Positions 26,917 through 35,701 of a stretch of 64,000 nucleotides of DNA are shown here, piece after piece. The notes beneath the pieces were generated by a model. It saw only the letters and a list, made by a program, of their open reading frames with translations, was not told the origin of the DNA and searched no databases. Position 1 is the first letter of the stretch. Each line of letters opens with the position of its first letter. The stretch is from the NCBI RefSeq assembly GCF_000284295.1, contig NC_017093.1:2046001-2110000 (forward strand). The letters run 5' to 3'. Both the position numbers and the translations under genes were made by a program. The stretch comes from Actinoplanes missouriensis 431. Lineage in GTDB: Bacteria > Actinomycetota > Actinomycetes > Mycobacteriales > Micromonosporaceae.

Positions 26917-28425
26917 TCAGATCCAGGGGTTGAGGCGGAACGGCAGGGTGCCGCTGGTGCGCAGCGGAGCGACCCCGCCCCGGCGCAGCAGGCGGCCGCC
27001 GAAGCGCAGCCAGTCGACCTCCCCGTCGCGGCCCCGGACGAAGTTGACGCGCTGGGTGGTGGGCGTGCCGTCCGGCAGATGGACCACCGCGTAGTCCCTG
27101 CGGTAGAACCCGAGCGCCATCTGCTCGACCCCGTCGACGCGGACGCTGAGCCGGCCGCGGTCGGCGACGATCTCGAGCACGAGCGAGACGAGTTCGCCGT
27201 CGAACCCGATCTGCTGGAGGGTGTACGAGCCCTCATAGCCGGAGAGGTCCGTGACCGGGCGGACGACCGCCGGCAGGTTGTGCACGCCGGCGAAACGGCT
27301 CAGCGCCCAGTCCCCGATGAAGAGGTCGTCGAGCAGCGCCGGACCGGTGTCCGAGTTGGTCAGCACGGTGAGCGCGAAGTCGCGTTCCGGCACCATCAGG
27401 AAACCGGAGTGCTGGCCGTCCCAGTCACCGCCGTGCTGGACCACCGTCGGCCCTTCGGCGGTCGGGCGCAGCATCCAGGTGACGCCGACCCCGTCGAGTT
27501 CCACGAAGAGCGTCCCGCCCGGTCCGGGGTTGGACCGCATGGCGTGCAGCGAGCGGCGGCTGAGCAGCCGGCCGCCGTCGCCGAGGTGGAACCGCGCCCA
27601 GCGCAGCTGGTCCCGGGCGCTGGAGATCAGGCCACCGGCAGGGTTCACGCTGCGGGGCACGCTCCATCGTTCCGGTTGCGCGACGAGGTTCCCGGCCTCA
27701 TCGATCACATGGGGTACGGCCATGCGTGCGCCCGGGATCCGCGTGATGTCGAATCCACTGCGCCGCAGCCCGAGCGGCTCCAGCAGCAGGTCCTCGACGG
27801 CCTGCTCGTAGGTCCGCCCGGTCACGACCTCGATCACCCGGCCGGCCACCGAGATCGCCGCGTTGTTGTAGGAGAACACCTCGCCGGGCGGGGTGAGCTG
27901 CGGCACCCGGTGCATCTCGGCGACGTACCGGGCGAGGGCCGCGTCGTCGCTGCCGGTGTCGAGCAGGTAGTCGCCGAGCCAGCCGGCGCTGTGGTTGAGC
28001 AGCTGGCGGACGGTGACCCGGGCCGATGCGGCGGGGTCGCTGGTGCGGAAGCCGGGCAGGTAGGCGCGGACCCGGCGGTCCAGGCCGAGCCGGCCGCGTT
28101 CGACCAGGCGCATCGCGGCGGTGCCGGTGAAGGTCTTGGTGGTGGAGGCGACACGGAAGACGGTGGTGTCGCCGTCGACCGGGGACGGGTCGGCGGTGCT
28201 CGTCACGCCGAAGCCGCGGACGTACTCGCGGCCCCGGTACCGGAGGCCGAACGCCACGCCGGGTACGGCGTAGAGCTCCATCGCTTCGCGGATCCGGTCC
28301 TCCAGCTCGCGGACCGCGGACGGAACCCGGGGCGCCGCGGAGGCGGCTGCGGGCGTCAGGGCGGGCGCGGCGAGGGTGGCGGCGGTGGCGGTCAGCAGCG
28401 TACGGCGGGTCATCTGCTCGGTCAT
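26917..28425 (-). CDS. Tat-exported serine hydrolase of the beta-lactamase (class C) fold
   Basis: 502 residues. The N terminus MTRRTLLTA plus a hydrophobic stretch and an Ala-x-Ala site looks like a twin-arginine signal peptide. The catalytic elements of the class C beta-lactamase/DD-peptidase/esterase family are S94-T-T-K97 (SxxK), Y186-N-N188 (YxN) and HGG (about 337) as the third element. A beta-rich C-terminal domain (about 390-502) follows the hydrolase domain, as in many secreted esterases or D-aminopeptidases of this family. Substrate unknown. It is divergent from the next gene, with an AT-rich spacer of 176 bases that should hold both promoters. Confidence 0.87.
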   Translation of the reverse strand: MTEQMTRRTLLTATAATLAAPALTPAAASAAPRVPSAVRELEDRIREAMELYAVPGVAFGLRYRGREYVRGFGVTSTADPSPVDGDTTVFRVASTTKTFTGTAAMRLVERGRLGLDRRVRAYLPGFRTSDPAASARVTVRQLLNHSAGWLGDYLLDTGSDDAALARYVAEMHRVPQLTPPGEVFSYNNAAISVAGRVIEVVTGRTYEQAVEDLLLEPLGLRRSGFDITRIPGARMAVPHVIDEAGNLVAQPERWSVPRSVNPAGGLISSARDQLRWARFHLGDGGRLLSRRSLHAMRSNPGPGGTLFVELDGVGVTWMLRPTAEGPTVVQHGGDWDGQHSGFLMVPERDFALTVLTNSDTGPALLDDLFIGDWALSRFAGVHNLPAVVRPVTDLSGYEGSYTLQQIGFDGELVSLVLEIVADRGRLSVRVDGVEQMALGFYRRDYAVVHLPDGTPTTQRVNFVRGRDGEVDWLRFGGRLLRRGGVAPLRTSGTLPFRLNPWI

Positions 28426-28601
28426 CGAACGTTCTCCCTGTCGTCAGAGTGCACGCCCGCGCCACTGTATGCATGGCGGTCAATGCGCATACTTTATAGC
28501 TATATTTCCGATTTAGCGGGAAACGTCATTTCGCAGTGACAGTGCTCACTTAACCCGTTCTGCCACCACGCCGAACAGAACGGTAGGAGGTGTTGCATCG
28601 G
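28426..28601. promoter_or_regulatory. AT-rich divergent promoter region
   Basis: This 176-base spacer between two divergent genes contains the most AT-rich stretch in this part of the window (around 28480-28510, with TATAGCTATATTT). It is the likely site of the promoters for the serine hydrolase and the unrecognised 438-residue protein. No specific operator was recognised. Confidence 0.45.
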
Positions 28602-29918
28602 ATGTTTCCGGAACAGATCGGCGCCTGGGTGCTGCACGAGCTGCCCCGCCTGAACCGAGCGATCCTGCAAGACCACGCCCCGACCGAGCTGCTGCTCGAC
28701 GACCTGCACGAACACGTTCTGGACCAGCTGCCCGACGTGGCCCAGCTGACCCCGTACCAGGCGCAGCAGCTCCTGGTGAACCTCGGTTTCGTCGGTGCCT
28801 CGGTGGCCCGCCACTGGCAGGAGCACATCGCCGGTGGCATCCGGCATCCCGAGGACGCCTTCGAGGGCGTGGTCGCCGGCCCCGAGCGGATCCCCTTCCG
28901 CACCTACTTCACGGCGCTGGCCGAGCACACCGGGACCGGGCACTACGACCGGGACAGTTTCGCCTCGCTGGTGCGCTGGAACGTCGGGACCATCAAGGTG
29001 CGGCTGGGCGACGAGACGCTCGCCACCCTGCCCGGTGTCTTCGACGACGGCCGGATCCGCAGCTACACCGGATCACCCGGCGAGGAGCGCTTCTTCCTGC
29101 TGGTCAAGCAGGGTGAGGCGGTCGAGCTGGCGGTGAACGAGCTGCTCTGCCCGCTCACCTCGGACCGGGTCGGCCTGATCTGTGCGGACGCCCGCCATCG
29201 GGTACGCCTCGCGACCGTCCTGCTGGACGCGCTCCGCCGGCTGATGGTGGAGTTCGCGGCGCTGCCGCCCGAGCAGACCATGCCGGCCGAGCACTTCATG
29301 GACGTGTTCCGCCAGTTCGCCGCGCACTGGACGCTCGGTGACATCCCGCCCAGCGGCGCGCTGGACCCGGAGGCGCTGAAGCGGGACTTCCTGCTCGGCA
29401 TCGCGGTGGACGACTACGACCAGCAGGCCCGCCGGCTCTTCCCGGCGCTGCTCGCCGCCGAGCGCGCCGAGCTCGCCGAGCTGATGGACGGCCCGACGCT
29501 GCCGCAGCGGCTGCTCGCCGCGGTGGGCGCCGACGAGCAGAGCCTGCGCCTGGCCGACGAGGGCGATCTGCGCCGTCTCGTGGCGCACCACCCGGCGATC
29601 GTCGACTGGTACCGGCTGCTGGTGATGCACGCCCGTGCCGCCGGGGCGCATCTGATGCTGAGCAAGAAGTTCCTGTTCAAGCCGCAGCGGCTGCGCGACC
29701 GGGCCGGTCTCGGCGACAAGGAGCTGGTGTCCAACCGGGCCGGCACGACCGGGATGACGGAAACGTTCCTGGAACGCCTCACCCGGGCCCGGCAGGACCA
29801 CGTCCTTGCCCCCTTCCGCCCCGTGATAACCGCCGAAAAAGCAGATATCGGACCAATTTCGGAGGTACGGTCCGCACGGGGAGCGGTCCGGCCCGTCGTG
29901 GTCGAGCTGACCGGCTGA
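28602..29918 (+). CDS. unrecognised 438-residue soluble protein
   Basis: Largely helical, no signal peptide or membrane segment. The first 90 residues are leucine-rich helices (GAWVLHELPRLNRAILQDHAP), a region at 115-175 looks beta-rich, and the C-terminal part contains a conserved-looking block LSKKFLFKPQRLRD then NRAGTTGMTETFLERL. That block faintly recalls the DUF1864/PrnB heme-dioxygenase-like family, but I cannot defend this. The ATG at 28602 has TAGGAGG 11 bases upstream; GTG at 28590 and TTG at 28593 are poorer choices. It lies 22 bases before a PAS-type hybrid histidine kinase, so the two may be co-transcribed. Confidence 0.7.
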   Translation: MFPEQIGAWVLHELPRLNRAILQDHAPTELLLDDLHEHVLDQLPDVAQLTPYQAQQLLVNLGFVGASVARHWQEHIAGGIRHPEDAFEGVVAGPERIPFRTYFTALAEHTGTGHYDRDSFASLVRWNVGTIKVRLGDETLATLPGVFDDGRIRSYTGSPGEERFFLLVKQGEAVELAVNELLCPLTSDRVGLICADARHRVRLATVLLDALRRLMVEFAALPPEQTMPAEHFMDVFRQFAAHWTLGDIPPSGALDPEALKRDFLLGIAVDDYDQQARRLFPALLAAERAELAELMDGPTLPQRLLAAVGADEQSLRLADEGDLRRLVAHHPAIVDWYRLLVMHARAAGAHLMLSKKFLFKPQRLRDRAGLGDKELVSNRAGTTGMTETFLERLTRARQDHVLAPFRPVITAEKADIGPISEVRSARGAVRPVVVELTG

Positions 29919-29940
29919 GCGGGGGCATGGTGAGGCAGGG

Positions 29941-31848
29941 ATGAGGGCGCCGCTGCCGGAGATCGGCCGCGACCAGCTCATGGCACTGATCGACCACACC
30001 TCCGCGGTGATCTACATGCGCGACGCGGACGGCCGTTATCTGCTGGTCAACCGCGAGTACGAGCGCCTGTTCGGCTTGCGCCGCGAGGACATCATGGGGC
30101 TCACCGACCATGATCTGTTTCCCCGGGACATCGCTGACAAGTTCCGGCAGAACGATCTCGAGGCGCTGGCCGGCGGCGTCCCGGTGCAGATGGAGGAGGA
30201 GGCGCCGGGGGAGGACGGCCCACGCACGTACATCACCGCGAAGTTTCCGCTGATCGACGGGGACGGCCGGGCGTACGCGGTGGCCGGCATCTCCACCGAC
30301 ATCACCAAGCGCAGCCGGGCCGAGGCGGCGCTGCGCCACAGCGAGGAACGGTTCCGGCTGCTCGCCGAGCACGCCCAGGACATCATCTTCCGGTACCGGC
30401 TGGAACCCGAACCGGGCATGGAGTATTTGAGCCGGGCCGTGGAGTCGATCACGGGGCGACCGGCCGAGGAGTTCTACGCGCGGCCCGAGCTGATCATGGA
30501 GTGTGTGCTGCCCGAGGACCGGCCGCTCTTCGAGCAGTCCTGGCAGGCGCCGCGGACCCGTACCATCACGTTCCGGCTCTGCCGGGCCGACGGCGGGATG
30601 GTCTTCATCGAGCAGCGGGCCAGCACCGTCACCGACGACGCCGGCCGGGTGGTCGCGGTCGAGGGCATCATGCGGGACGTCACCGAGCGGATCGCCGCCG
30701 AGCGGGAGCGCTCCGAGCTGGAACAGCAGCTGCGCCAGGCGGAACGGCTCGACTCGCTGGGCCAGCTCGCCGGCGGGATCGCGCACGACTTCAACAACAT
30801 CCTCGCGGTGATCTCCGGGTATGCCGACATGCTCGCCGAGGAGCTGGGCGAGGACCATCCCGGGTACGCCGACGCGGCCGGGATCAAGCAGGCCGCGAAC
30901 CGGGGCAGCGCGCTCACCCGGCAGCTGCTCATCTTCAGCCGTTCCGAGCCGTCCCGGCCGGAGACCCTCGACCTGAACGCGGTCGCCGAGGATCTGCAGC
31001 GGATGCTGGGCCGCACCCTAGGCGAGGACATCGAGTTCACCACCGAGCTGGCGCCGGACCTGCCGCCGATCGTGATGGACCGCAGCAAGCTGGAGCAGGT
31101 CCTGATGAACGCGGTGCTGAACTCGCGCGCCGCGATGCCGGACGGCGGCCGGCTCACCATCGCCACCTCGCTGGAACGGGCCGGCGACGGCGCGGCACAG
31201 GTCAGCCTCGCGGTCGTCGACACCGGGTGCGGGATGACGCCGGAGGTGCTGGCCCGGGCGTTCGAGCCGTTCTTCACGACCCGCGGGCGGGGCAGCGGCA
31301 CCGGGCTGGGGCTGGCCACGGCGTACGGCGTGGTGACCGACGCGGGCGGCACGATCAGCCTGGAGTCACAGCCGGGCCGCGGCACCACGTTGCGGGTCCG
31401 GTTGCCGGCCGGCGTCGCGCTGACGCCCGGGACCGGCATGGTGGAGCTGCCTCCACCGGCCCGTCCGGGCCGGGGCCGGCGGGTGTTCGTGGTCGAGGAC
31501 GAGGAGGCGGTCCGCGACATCGTCTGCCGCCTGCTGCGCAAGGCCGGGTACGAGGTGGCGGCCGCCGCGAATCCGGCCGAGGCGCTGCGGATGTGCCGCG
31601 AGGACGACCTGCGTTTCGACATGCTGCTCAGCGACGTGATCATGCCGGGGATGTCGGGCACGCAGCTCGCCGCCGAGCTGCGCGCCCAGCGGCCGGACCT
31701 GCCGGTGCTGTTCATGTCCGGGTACACCAGCGGCCCGGCGCCGGGCGGGCAGGCCATGCCGCCGGACGCGCCGCTGATCCACAAGCCGTTCGACTCGAAG
31801 ACCCTGCTGAACGAGGTGCACCAGCTGCTCGCCCAGCACATCCATTGA
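29941..31848 (+). CDS. PAS-PAS hybrid sensor histidine kinase with receiver domain
   Basis: 635 residues, no membrane segment, so a cytoplasmic sensor. Two PAS domains (about 8-125 and 133-250) precede a HisKA dimerisation domain with phospho-acceptor His282 in GGIAHDFNNILAV. The HATPase domain (about 365-505) shows VDTGCGM and GSGTGLGLATAYG. A C-terminal receiver domain (about 515-632) has the acidic pair VEDEE, phospho-acceptor Asp565 (LLSDVIMPG) and lysine in HKPF. Cytoplasmic hybrid kinases of this form often sense redox, light or ligands via PAS cofactors. No separate response regulator is nearby, so the output partner is unknown. Confidence 0.92.
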   Translation: MRAPLPEIGRDQLMALIDHTSAVIYMRDADGRYLLVNREYERLFGLRREDIMGLTDHDLFPRDIADKFRQNDLEALAGGVPVQMEEEAPGEDGPRTYITAKFPLIDGDGRAYAVAGISTDITKRSRAEAALRHSEERFRLLAEHAQDIIFRYRLEPEPGMEYLSRAVESITGRPAEEFYARPELIMECVLPEDRPLFEQSWQAPRTRTITFRLCRADGGMVFIEQRASTVTDDAGRVVAVEGIMRDVTERIAAERERSELEQQLRQAERLDSLGQLAGGIAHDFNNILAVISGYADMLAEELGEDHPGYADAAGIKQAANRGSALTRQLLIFSRSEPSRPETLDLNAVAEDLQRMLGRTLGEDIEFTTELAPDLPPIVMDRSKLEQVLMNAVLNSRAAMPDGGRLTIATSLERAGDGAAQVSLAVVDTGCGMTPEVLARAFEPFFTTRGRGSGTGLGLATAYGVVTDAGGTISLESQPGRGTTLRVRLPAGVALTPGTGMVELPPPARPGRGRRVFVVEDEEAVRDIVCRLLRKAGYEVAAAANPAEALRMCREDDLRFDMLLSDVIMPGMSGTQLAAELRAQRPDLPVLFMSGYTSGPAPGGQAMPPDAPLIHKPFDSKTLLNEVHQLLAQHIH

Positions 31849-31921
31849 CATGAATTTAGTTGCAGTCCTACCGTGCGCTGCTGGGAAAGCCCTTTCCCGC
31901 AGAGAGAGCCGGAGGTCGAGC

Positions 31922-32938
31922 ATGCGCAGACGGATGTTCCTGGCGATTCCCGCCGCCGCGGCGATTCCGGCTCCCCGGCGGCTGCGGCTGACCGTGGCGG
32001 CGGACGGCACCGGCGACCACACCAGCGTGCAGGCCGCGATCGACGCGGTCCCGGCCGGCGAGCCCGCGATCATCGGGGTACGCCCCGGAACGTACCTCGG
32101 TCAGGTGATCATCCCGGCCGGCAAGCCGATGATCGAACTGCGCGGGCTCGGGCGCTCACCCGCCGACGTGGTGATCGCCGACGACCGGGCCAACGGCACC
32201 CCGAAACCGGACGGCGGCACCTGGGGAACCTCGGGCAGCGCCTCGGTCACCGTGGACGGCGCCGGCCTGCGGGTCACGCGCCTGACCTTCGCGAACCTCT
32301 TCGACGAGGCCGCCCACCCGGAGATCACCAACCGGCAGGCGGTCGCGGTGCTGACCCGCGCCGACCGGCTGGTCTTCGACCGGGTCCGGTTCCTCGGCAA
32401 CCAGGACACCCTCTATGTGAACAGCTCGGCGGCCGGGGTGATCGCGCGGGCGTACTTCCGGGACTGCTACGTCGAGGGCGACGTCGACTTCATCTTCGGC
32501 CGGGCCACCGCCGTCTTCGACCGCTGCCACATCCACTCGCTGAACCGGGCGAGCACGCCCGCCGGTTACGTGACCGCGCCCAGCACCGACCGCACCAACC
32601 CGTACGGCCTGCTCTTCCACCGTTCCCGCTTCACCTCGGACGCCCCGCCCGGATCCGTCTTCCTGGGCCGTCCGTGGCACCCCAGCCAGGACCCCGAGGC
32701 GATCGGGCAGACGATCATCCGGGAGTCCTGGATCGGCGCGCACATCCCGGCCGCGCCGTGGACCGACTTCGGCACGTGGCCGTGGGAGGAGGCCCGCTTC
32801 GCCGAGTACCGCAACACCGGGCCGGGCGCGACGGTCACCCCCGACCGGCCGCAGCTGACCCGGGAGGAGGCGGCCGCGTACACGGTGGACGCCGCCCTGC
32901 GCGGCGCCGACGGCTGGAACCCGTGCGGCCGCGGCTGA
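31922..32938 (+). CDS. pectinesterase family carbohydrate esterase
   Basis: 338 residues. A short Tat/Sec-like N terminus (MRRRMFLAIPAAAAIPAP) lacks a clear cleavage site. The rest is a right-handed beta-helix with pectin methylesterase motifs: GTYLGQVIIP, FLGNQDTLY (catalytic Asp region), GDVDFIFGRATAVF (second catalytic Asp) and LGRPWH (Arg/Trp). It should demethylate pectin outside the cell. ATG at 31922 has GGAGGTCGAG upstream; an upstream in-frame ATG would give an atypical N terminus. A lone pectinesterase suggests use of plant debris. Expression signals were not recognised. Confidence 0.87.
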   Translation: MRRRMFLAIPAAAAIPAPRRLRLTVAADGTGDHTSVQAAIDAVPAGEPAIIGVRPGTYLGQVIIPAGKPMIELRGLGRSPADVVIADDRANGTPKPDGGTWGTSGSASVTVDGAGLRVTRLTFANLFDEAAHPEITNRQAVAVLTRADRLVFDRVRFLGNQDTLYVNSSAAGVIARAYFRDCYVEGDVDFIFGRATAVFDRCHIHSLNRASTPAGYVTAPSTDRTNPYGLLFHRSRFTSDAPPGSVFLGRPWHPSQDPEAIGQTIIRESWIGAHIPAAPWTDFGTWPWEEARFAEYRNTGPGATVTPDRPQLTREEAAAYTVDAALRGADGWNPCGRG

Positions 32939-32954
32939 GGACACGTGCCGCTGG

Positions 32955-32985
32955 TTGACCCTCCCCTTACCGGAGGGTGCAGGCT
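32955..32985 (+). promoter_or_regulatory. MerR-type autoregulated promoter with 19-bp spacer
   Basis: A -35 TTGACC (32955-32960) and a -10-like CAGGCT (32980-32985) are separated by 19 bp, the overlong spacer typical of MerR-activated promoters. Between them lies the dyad ACCCTCC / GGAGGGT (32958-32964 and 32972-32978). The predicted transcription start coincides with the GTG start codon at 32992, which would make the transcript leaderless. Confidence 0.8.
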
Positions 32986-32991
32986 GTCCGG

Positions 32992-33831
32992 GTGGCAGAG
33001 TTACTGACGGTCGGGGAGTTTGCCCGGCTGACCCATCTGACGGTCAAGGCGTTGCGGCATTATCACGACGTCGGCGTGCTCGAACCGGCCTGGATCGATC
33101 CGTCGACGAGCTACCGCTACTACACCGCGGAGCAGGTGGAGCCGGCTCAGCTGGTGCGTCGGCTGCGGGAGGTCCGGATGCCGGTGGACGGCGTCCGGCG
33201 GGTGGTGTCGGCGGCCGATCCGGCGGCGCGGGATGCGATGATCGCCGCCCATCTCGACGTCCTGCGGCAGGAGCTGACCGCGACCGCGGCGGCGGTGGGC
33301 TCCCTGCGGGCGCTGCTGACCGGCAGTTCCGCCGGCGAGCTGACGTTCCGGCAGGCCGGCGAGGAACAGTGCCTGATGATCGATGGGGACGTCGACCAGG
33401 ACAGCCTCACCCCGTGGTGCGCGATGGCCTACCCGCTGCTGTACGAGGTGGCGGGCCGGTGGGGCCTGACGCCGGCCGGGCCCGCCGGGGCTCTGTACGC
33501 CTTCGAGTGGTTCCAGGCCGGCGGCCCGGTGACGGCGTTCCTGCCGGTCGCCGCGCCCCCGGACGGCGAGCGCGTCGCGCGCCCGGACGGCGGCGGGGTG
33601 CGGTGGGGTGTGCTTCCCGCGCAAGCGCTGGCGGTCGCCGTCCACGCCGGACCGTGTCGCGATCTGGACCAGACCTACGGCGTCCTGGGCCGTCAGGTGC
33701 TCGAACGCGGTGTCGGCGCCTCCGGGCCGGTCCGCGAGCTCTACCTGGTCACATCGGCCGACACCGACGACCCGGCCCGGCTGCGGACCGAGGTGTGCTG
33801 GCCCGTCACCCCGTCGTCCCTCTCGTTGTGA
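32992..33831 (+). CDS. MerR-family transcriptional regulator with effector-binding domain
   Basis: 279 residues. The N-terminal MerR winged helix (LTVGEFARLTHLTVKALRHY, then YRYYTAEQVEPAQLVRRLRE) is followed by a dimerisation helix (about 75-115) and a C-terminal GyrI-like effector-binding domain. This is the layout of multidrug-responsive regulators such as TipA/BmrR. GTG at 32992 is chosen because it matches the predicted start of transcription from the overlapping MerR promoter and gives the expected N terminus. The gene probably regulates itself and the VOC protein 11 bases downstream. Confidence 0.9.
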   Translation: MAELLTVGEFARLTHLTVKALRHYHDVGVLEPAWIDPSTSYRYYTAEQVEPAQLVRRLREVRMPVDGVRRVVSAADPAARDAMIAAHLDVLRQELTATAAAVGSLRALLTGSSAGELTFRQAGEEQCLMIDGDVDQDSLTPWCAMAYPLLYEVAGRWGLTPAGPAGALYAFEWFQAGGPVTAFLPVAAPPDGERVARPDGGGVRWGVLPAQALAVAVHAGPCRDLDQTYGVLGRQVLERGVGASGPVRELYLVTSADTDDPARLRTEVCWPVTPSSLSL

Positions 33832-33842
33832 AGGAGCACCAC

Positions 33843-34223
33843 ATGTCCCTGTCGATCGCCCAGATCGTGATCGATTGCGCTGACGCGCAGAAGCTGGCCG
33901 TGTTCTGGTCGCAGGCGTTGGACCGCCCGGTCGACCCGGGCGCCACCGCCGAATTCGCCACCATCGGTCACGGCGCCGCGACCAGCGGCAGCGCCCCGGC
34001 TCTGATGTTCATCAAGGTCCCCGAGCCGAAGCACACCAAGAACCGGCTGCACTTCGACCTCACCGCCCGCCCGGTGCCGAACTGGCAGAGCGAGGTCGAC
34101 CGGCTGCTCACGCTCGGCGCCAGCCGCATCGACGAGCACCAGGCGTTCGGCTGGCACTGGATCACCATGCGCGACCCGGAGGGCAACGAGTTCGACCTCG
34201 GCCCCGCCGCCGCGACCCCGTAG
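33843..34223 (+). CDS. VOC-superfamily (glyoxalase/bleomycin resistance-like) protein
   Basis: 126 residues with the paired beta-alpha-beta-beta-beta modules of the vicinal oxygen chelate fold: IAQIVIDCADAQKLAVFWSQ at the start and FGWHWITMRDPEGNEFDL at the end, the latter with the usual Asp-Pro-x-Gly-Asn turn. The ATG has an AAGGAGC Shine-Dalgarno. It lies 11 bases after the MerR gene, so it may be the target of that regulator, for example as a drug-binding or detoxification protein. Substrate unknown. Confidence 0.85.
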   Translation: MSLSIAQIVIDCADAQKLAVFWSQALDRPVDPGATAEFATIGHGAATSGSAPALMFIKVPEPKHTKNRLHFDLTARPVPNWQSEVDRLLTLGASRIDEHQAFGWHWITMRDPEGNEFDLGPAAATP

Positions 34224-34279
34224 CTCTCCGCTTCGCCGCCAGCGATGCTGTGCGCCGGCCGCCCACCATCCCGGCTCAG

Positions 34280-34636
34280 TCAGCCGCAATCCGCTGACGG
34301 GCGGCGATGGTGGCGGCGAGCAGCGTCTCGTCCGCCCGCATCTCGCCGTCGTCGTCACCGAGACCGATTCCCGCTCGATGTGGGGAGGCCACGATGCGGT
34401 CCAGCCGGTCGTGCGTCATCCAGCAACGACGCGAGATCGTCGGCGGCCAGACGGGACGCGGTCAGCGAAGCCGCCAGCGCGTGCAGCGCCGCCGACCGTA
34501 CGGCGGAGGATTCGTCACGCAGCAGCGGGGTCAGGACCGGCGTCACCCGGGCGGGCGCGGCCCGCCACTCCCGCATCGCCGCGAGCGCCATCCGTACACC
34601 CTCAAGCCTGACCTGCGGAGGCTCGACCCGGCTCAT
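34280..34636 (-). pseudogene. frameshifted HEAT-repeat protein remnant
   Basis: The leftward frame starting with MSRVEPPQVRLEGVRMALAA contains helical HEAT-like repeats (TPVLTPLLRDESSAVRSAAL, then LTASRLAADDLASLLDD). Near 34380-34420 it loses sense, and a neighbouring frame continues with GDDDGEMRADETLLAATIAA and a stop at 34280. The simplest reading is one frameshift, or a sequencing error, in a small HEAT-repeat gene. The region lies between the VOC gene and a lower-GC stretch. Confidence 0.5.
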
Positions 34637-34899
34637 CGGCCCTTTCGAAACGTCATGAAGTTGATCTTCGCTCCCGAGCATTCAACCGCGCAACGCATAT
34701 CGAATCCTCGGCACAAGAGCACGTCCGATCAGCTTGGCGGGCAACCTCTGGTCCCCCCTGGCGTCCCCGCGACCAGTCCGCTGCGTCATCAATGGCGACT
34801 ACGGGGCGTGCTGGCGATCGAGCCGGTGCGGATTGCGAAAAGCCAGGACCACGCGTTATCTGCGGCATGTCAGTGCGCGATGTCGACGCTGACCAAACG
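34637..34899. other. lower-GC spacer without recognisable gene
   Basis: About 260 bases of reduced GC content between the decayed HEAT-repeat gene and the next leftward gene. No reading frame with actinobacterial codon bias, hairpin or repeat could be supported. It looks like degraded DNA at the edge of the steroid cluster. Confidence 0.4.
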
Positions 34900-35418
34900 T
34901 CACAAATAGTCGAAGTAGCGATCCCACCACGGTGCCCCTCGCTCACGCAGGAATGCGCTGGCGCCGTTGTACATTTCCTCCAAGGGGTCCAGCCGTAGAG
35001 CGATGTAGCCTAGATAATCCAGCGCTCCGTAAACGCGAGCAGCGTCGGCAGGGTGCAGCAGTTCAGCGAGTTCGGCATCGTCGCAGTAGAGGGCTTCTTC
35101 CGAGGAAGCGGCGGCGAGGTCGCCGAAGTTGCTGATCCGGACCCTGAGCATCAGACCGCCAGACGTGACAGCGGCTGGCACCTCGATGTCGCCGTGAAAG
35201 CTGCTGTCCTGACCGGCGCTGGAGTAGCACGCGCCGAAGGCGGTGCGGAGGCCGGACTCAAGCTGCGAGAATCGTGTCGCAGCCCGCTCGTGGTCGAAAT
35301 GTGCGGGGAACTCCATATGGCCTGGATCATCGTGCGTCTGCAGCAGTTCACGGGTCTGGGCCTCATCAGCTTGCACCCGATTATTATCGGGAAGGCAAGC
35401 AAGCACCTCAAGCCGCAC
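34900..35418 (-). CDS. hypothetical protein, lower GC than its neighbours
   Basis: 172 residues from GTG at 35418 (an in-frame GTG at 35460 would add 14). The protein begins VRLEVLACLPDNNRVQADEA, ends WWDRYFDYL, and has an acidic centre (ALYCDDAELAELLHPADAAR). No domain recognised; aromatic and acidic residues suggest a folded cytoplasmic protein. Base composition is noticeably less GC-rich than the steroid genes, hinting at recent acquisition. No Shine-Dalgarno is evident at either start. Confidence 0.55.
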   Translation of the reverse strand: MRLEVLACLPDNNRVQADEAQTRELLQTHDDPGHMEFPAHFDHERAATRFSQLESGLRTAFGACYSSAGQDSSFHGDIEVPAAVTSGGLMLRVRISNFGDLAAASSEEALYCDDAELAELLHPADAARVYGALDYLGYIALRLDPLEEMYNGASAFLRERGAPWWDRYFDYL

Positions 35419-35701
35419 ATTGCTGGCGGCCGCCGGATTCAGCCACGTGCCGCAACGCACTCACATCGGCAGATCCGTGCATTCGGGGCTCACCTCTGGT
35501 CTGGTCGACGGTGATCGGGCGTCATCCGGTGAGGGTGGGTGCAACTGGCGCCTATCGACCGCCCGGCTCCCGCAACCGGCAGCCCGCTGCCCGGCACGAC
35601 GTGGACTCATCCTGATCACCGGCCGGGTTCACCAGCGGCCGGCCCATCACAAGGAGGGCCGCCGAACCGGTTGAACGACAAGGGGCCCGGACAACGACGG
35701 G

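Noticed and set aside
34653..34946. A 97-residue minus-strand frame in the low-GC spacer
   Set aside because: No Shine-Dalgarno, no recognisable domain, and it conflicts with the end of the gene at 34900-35418.
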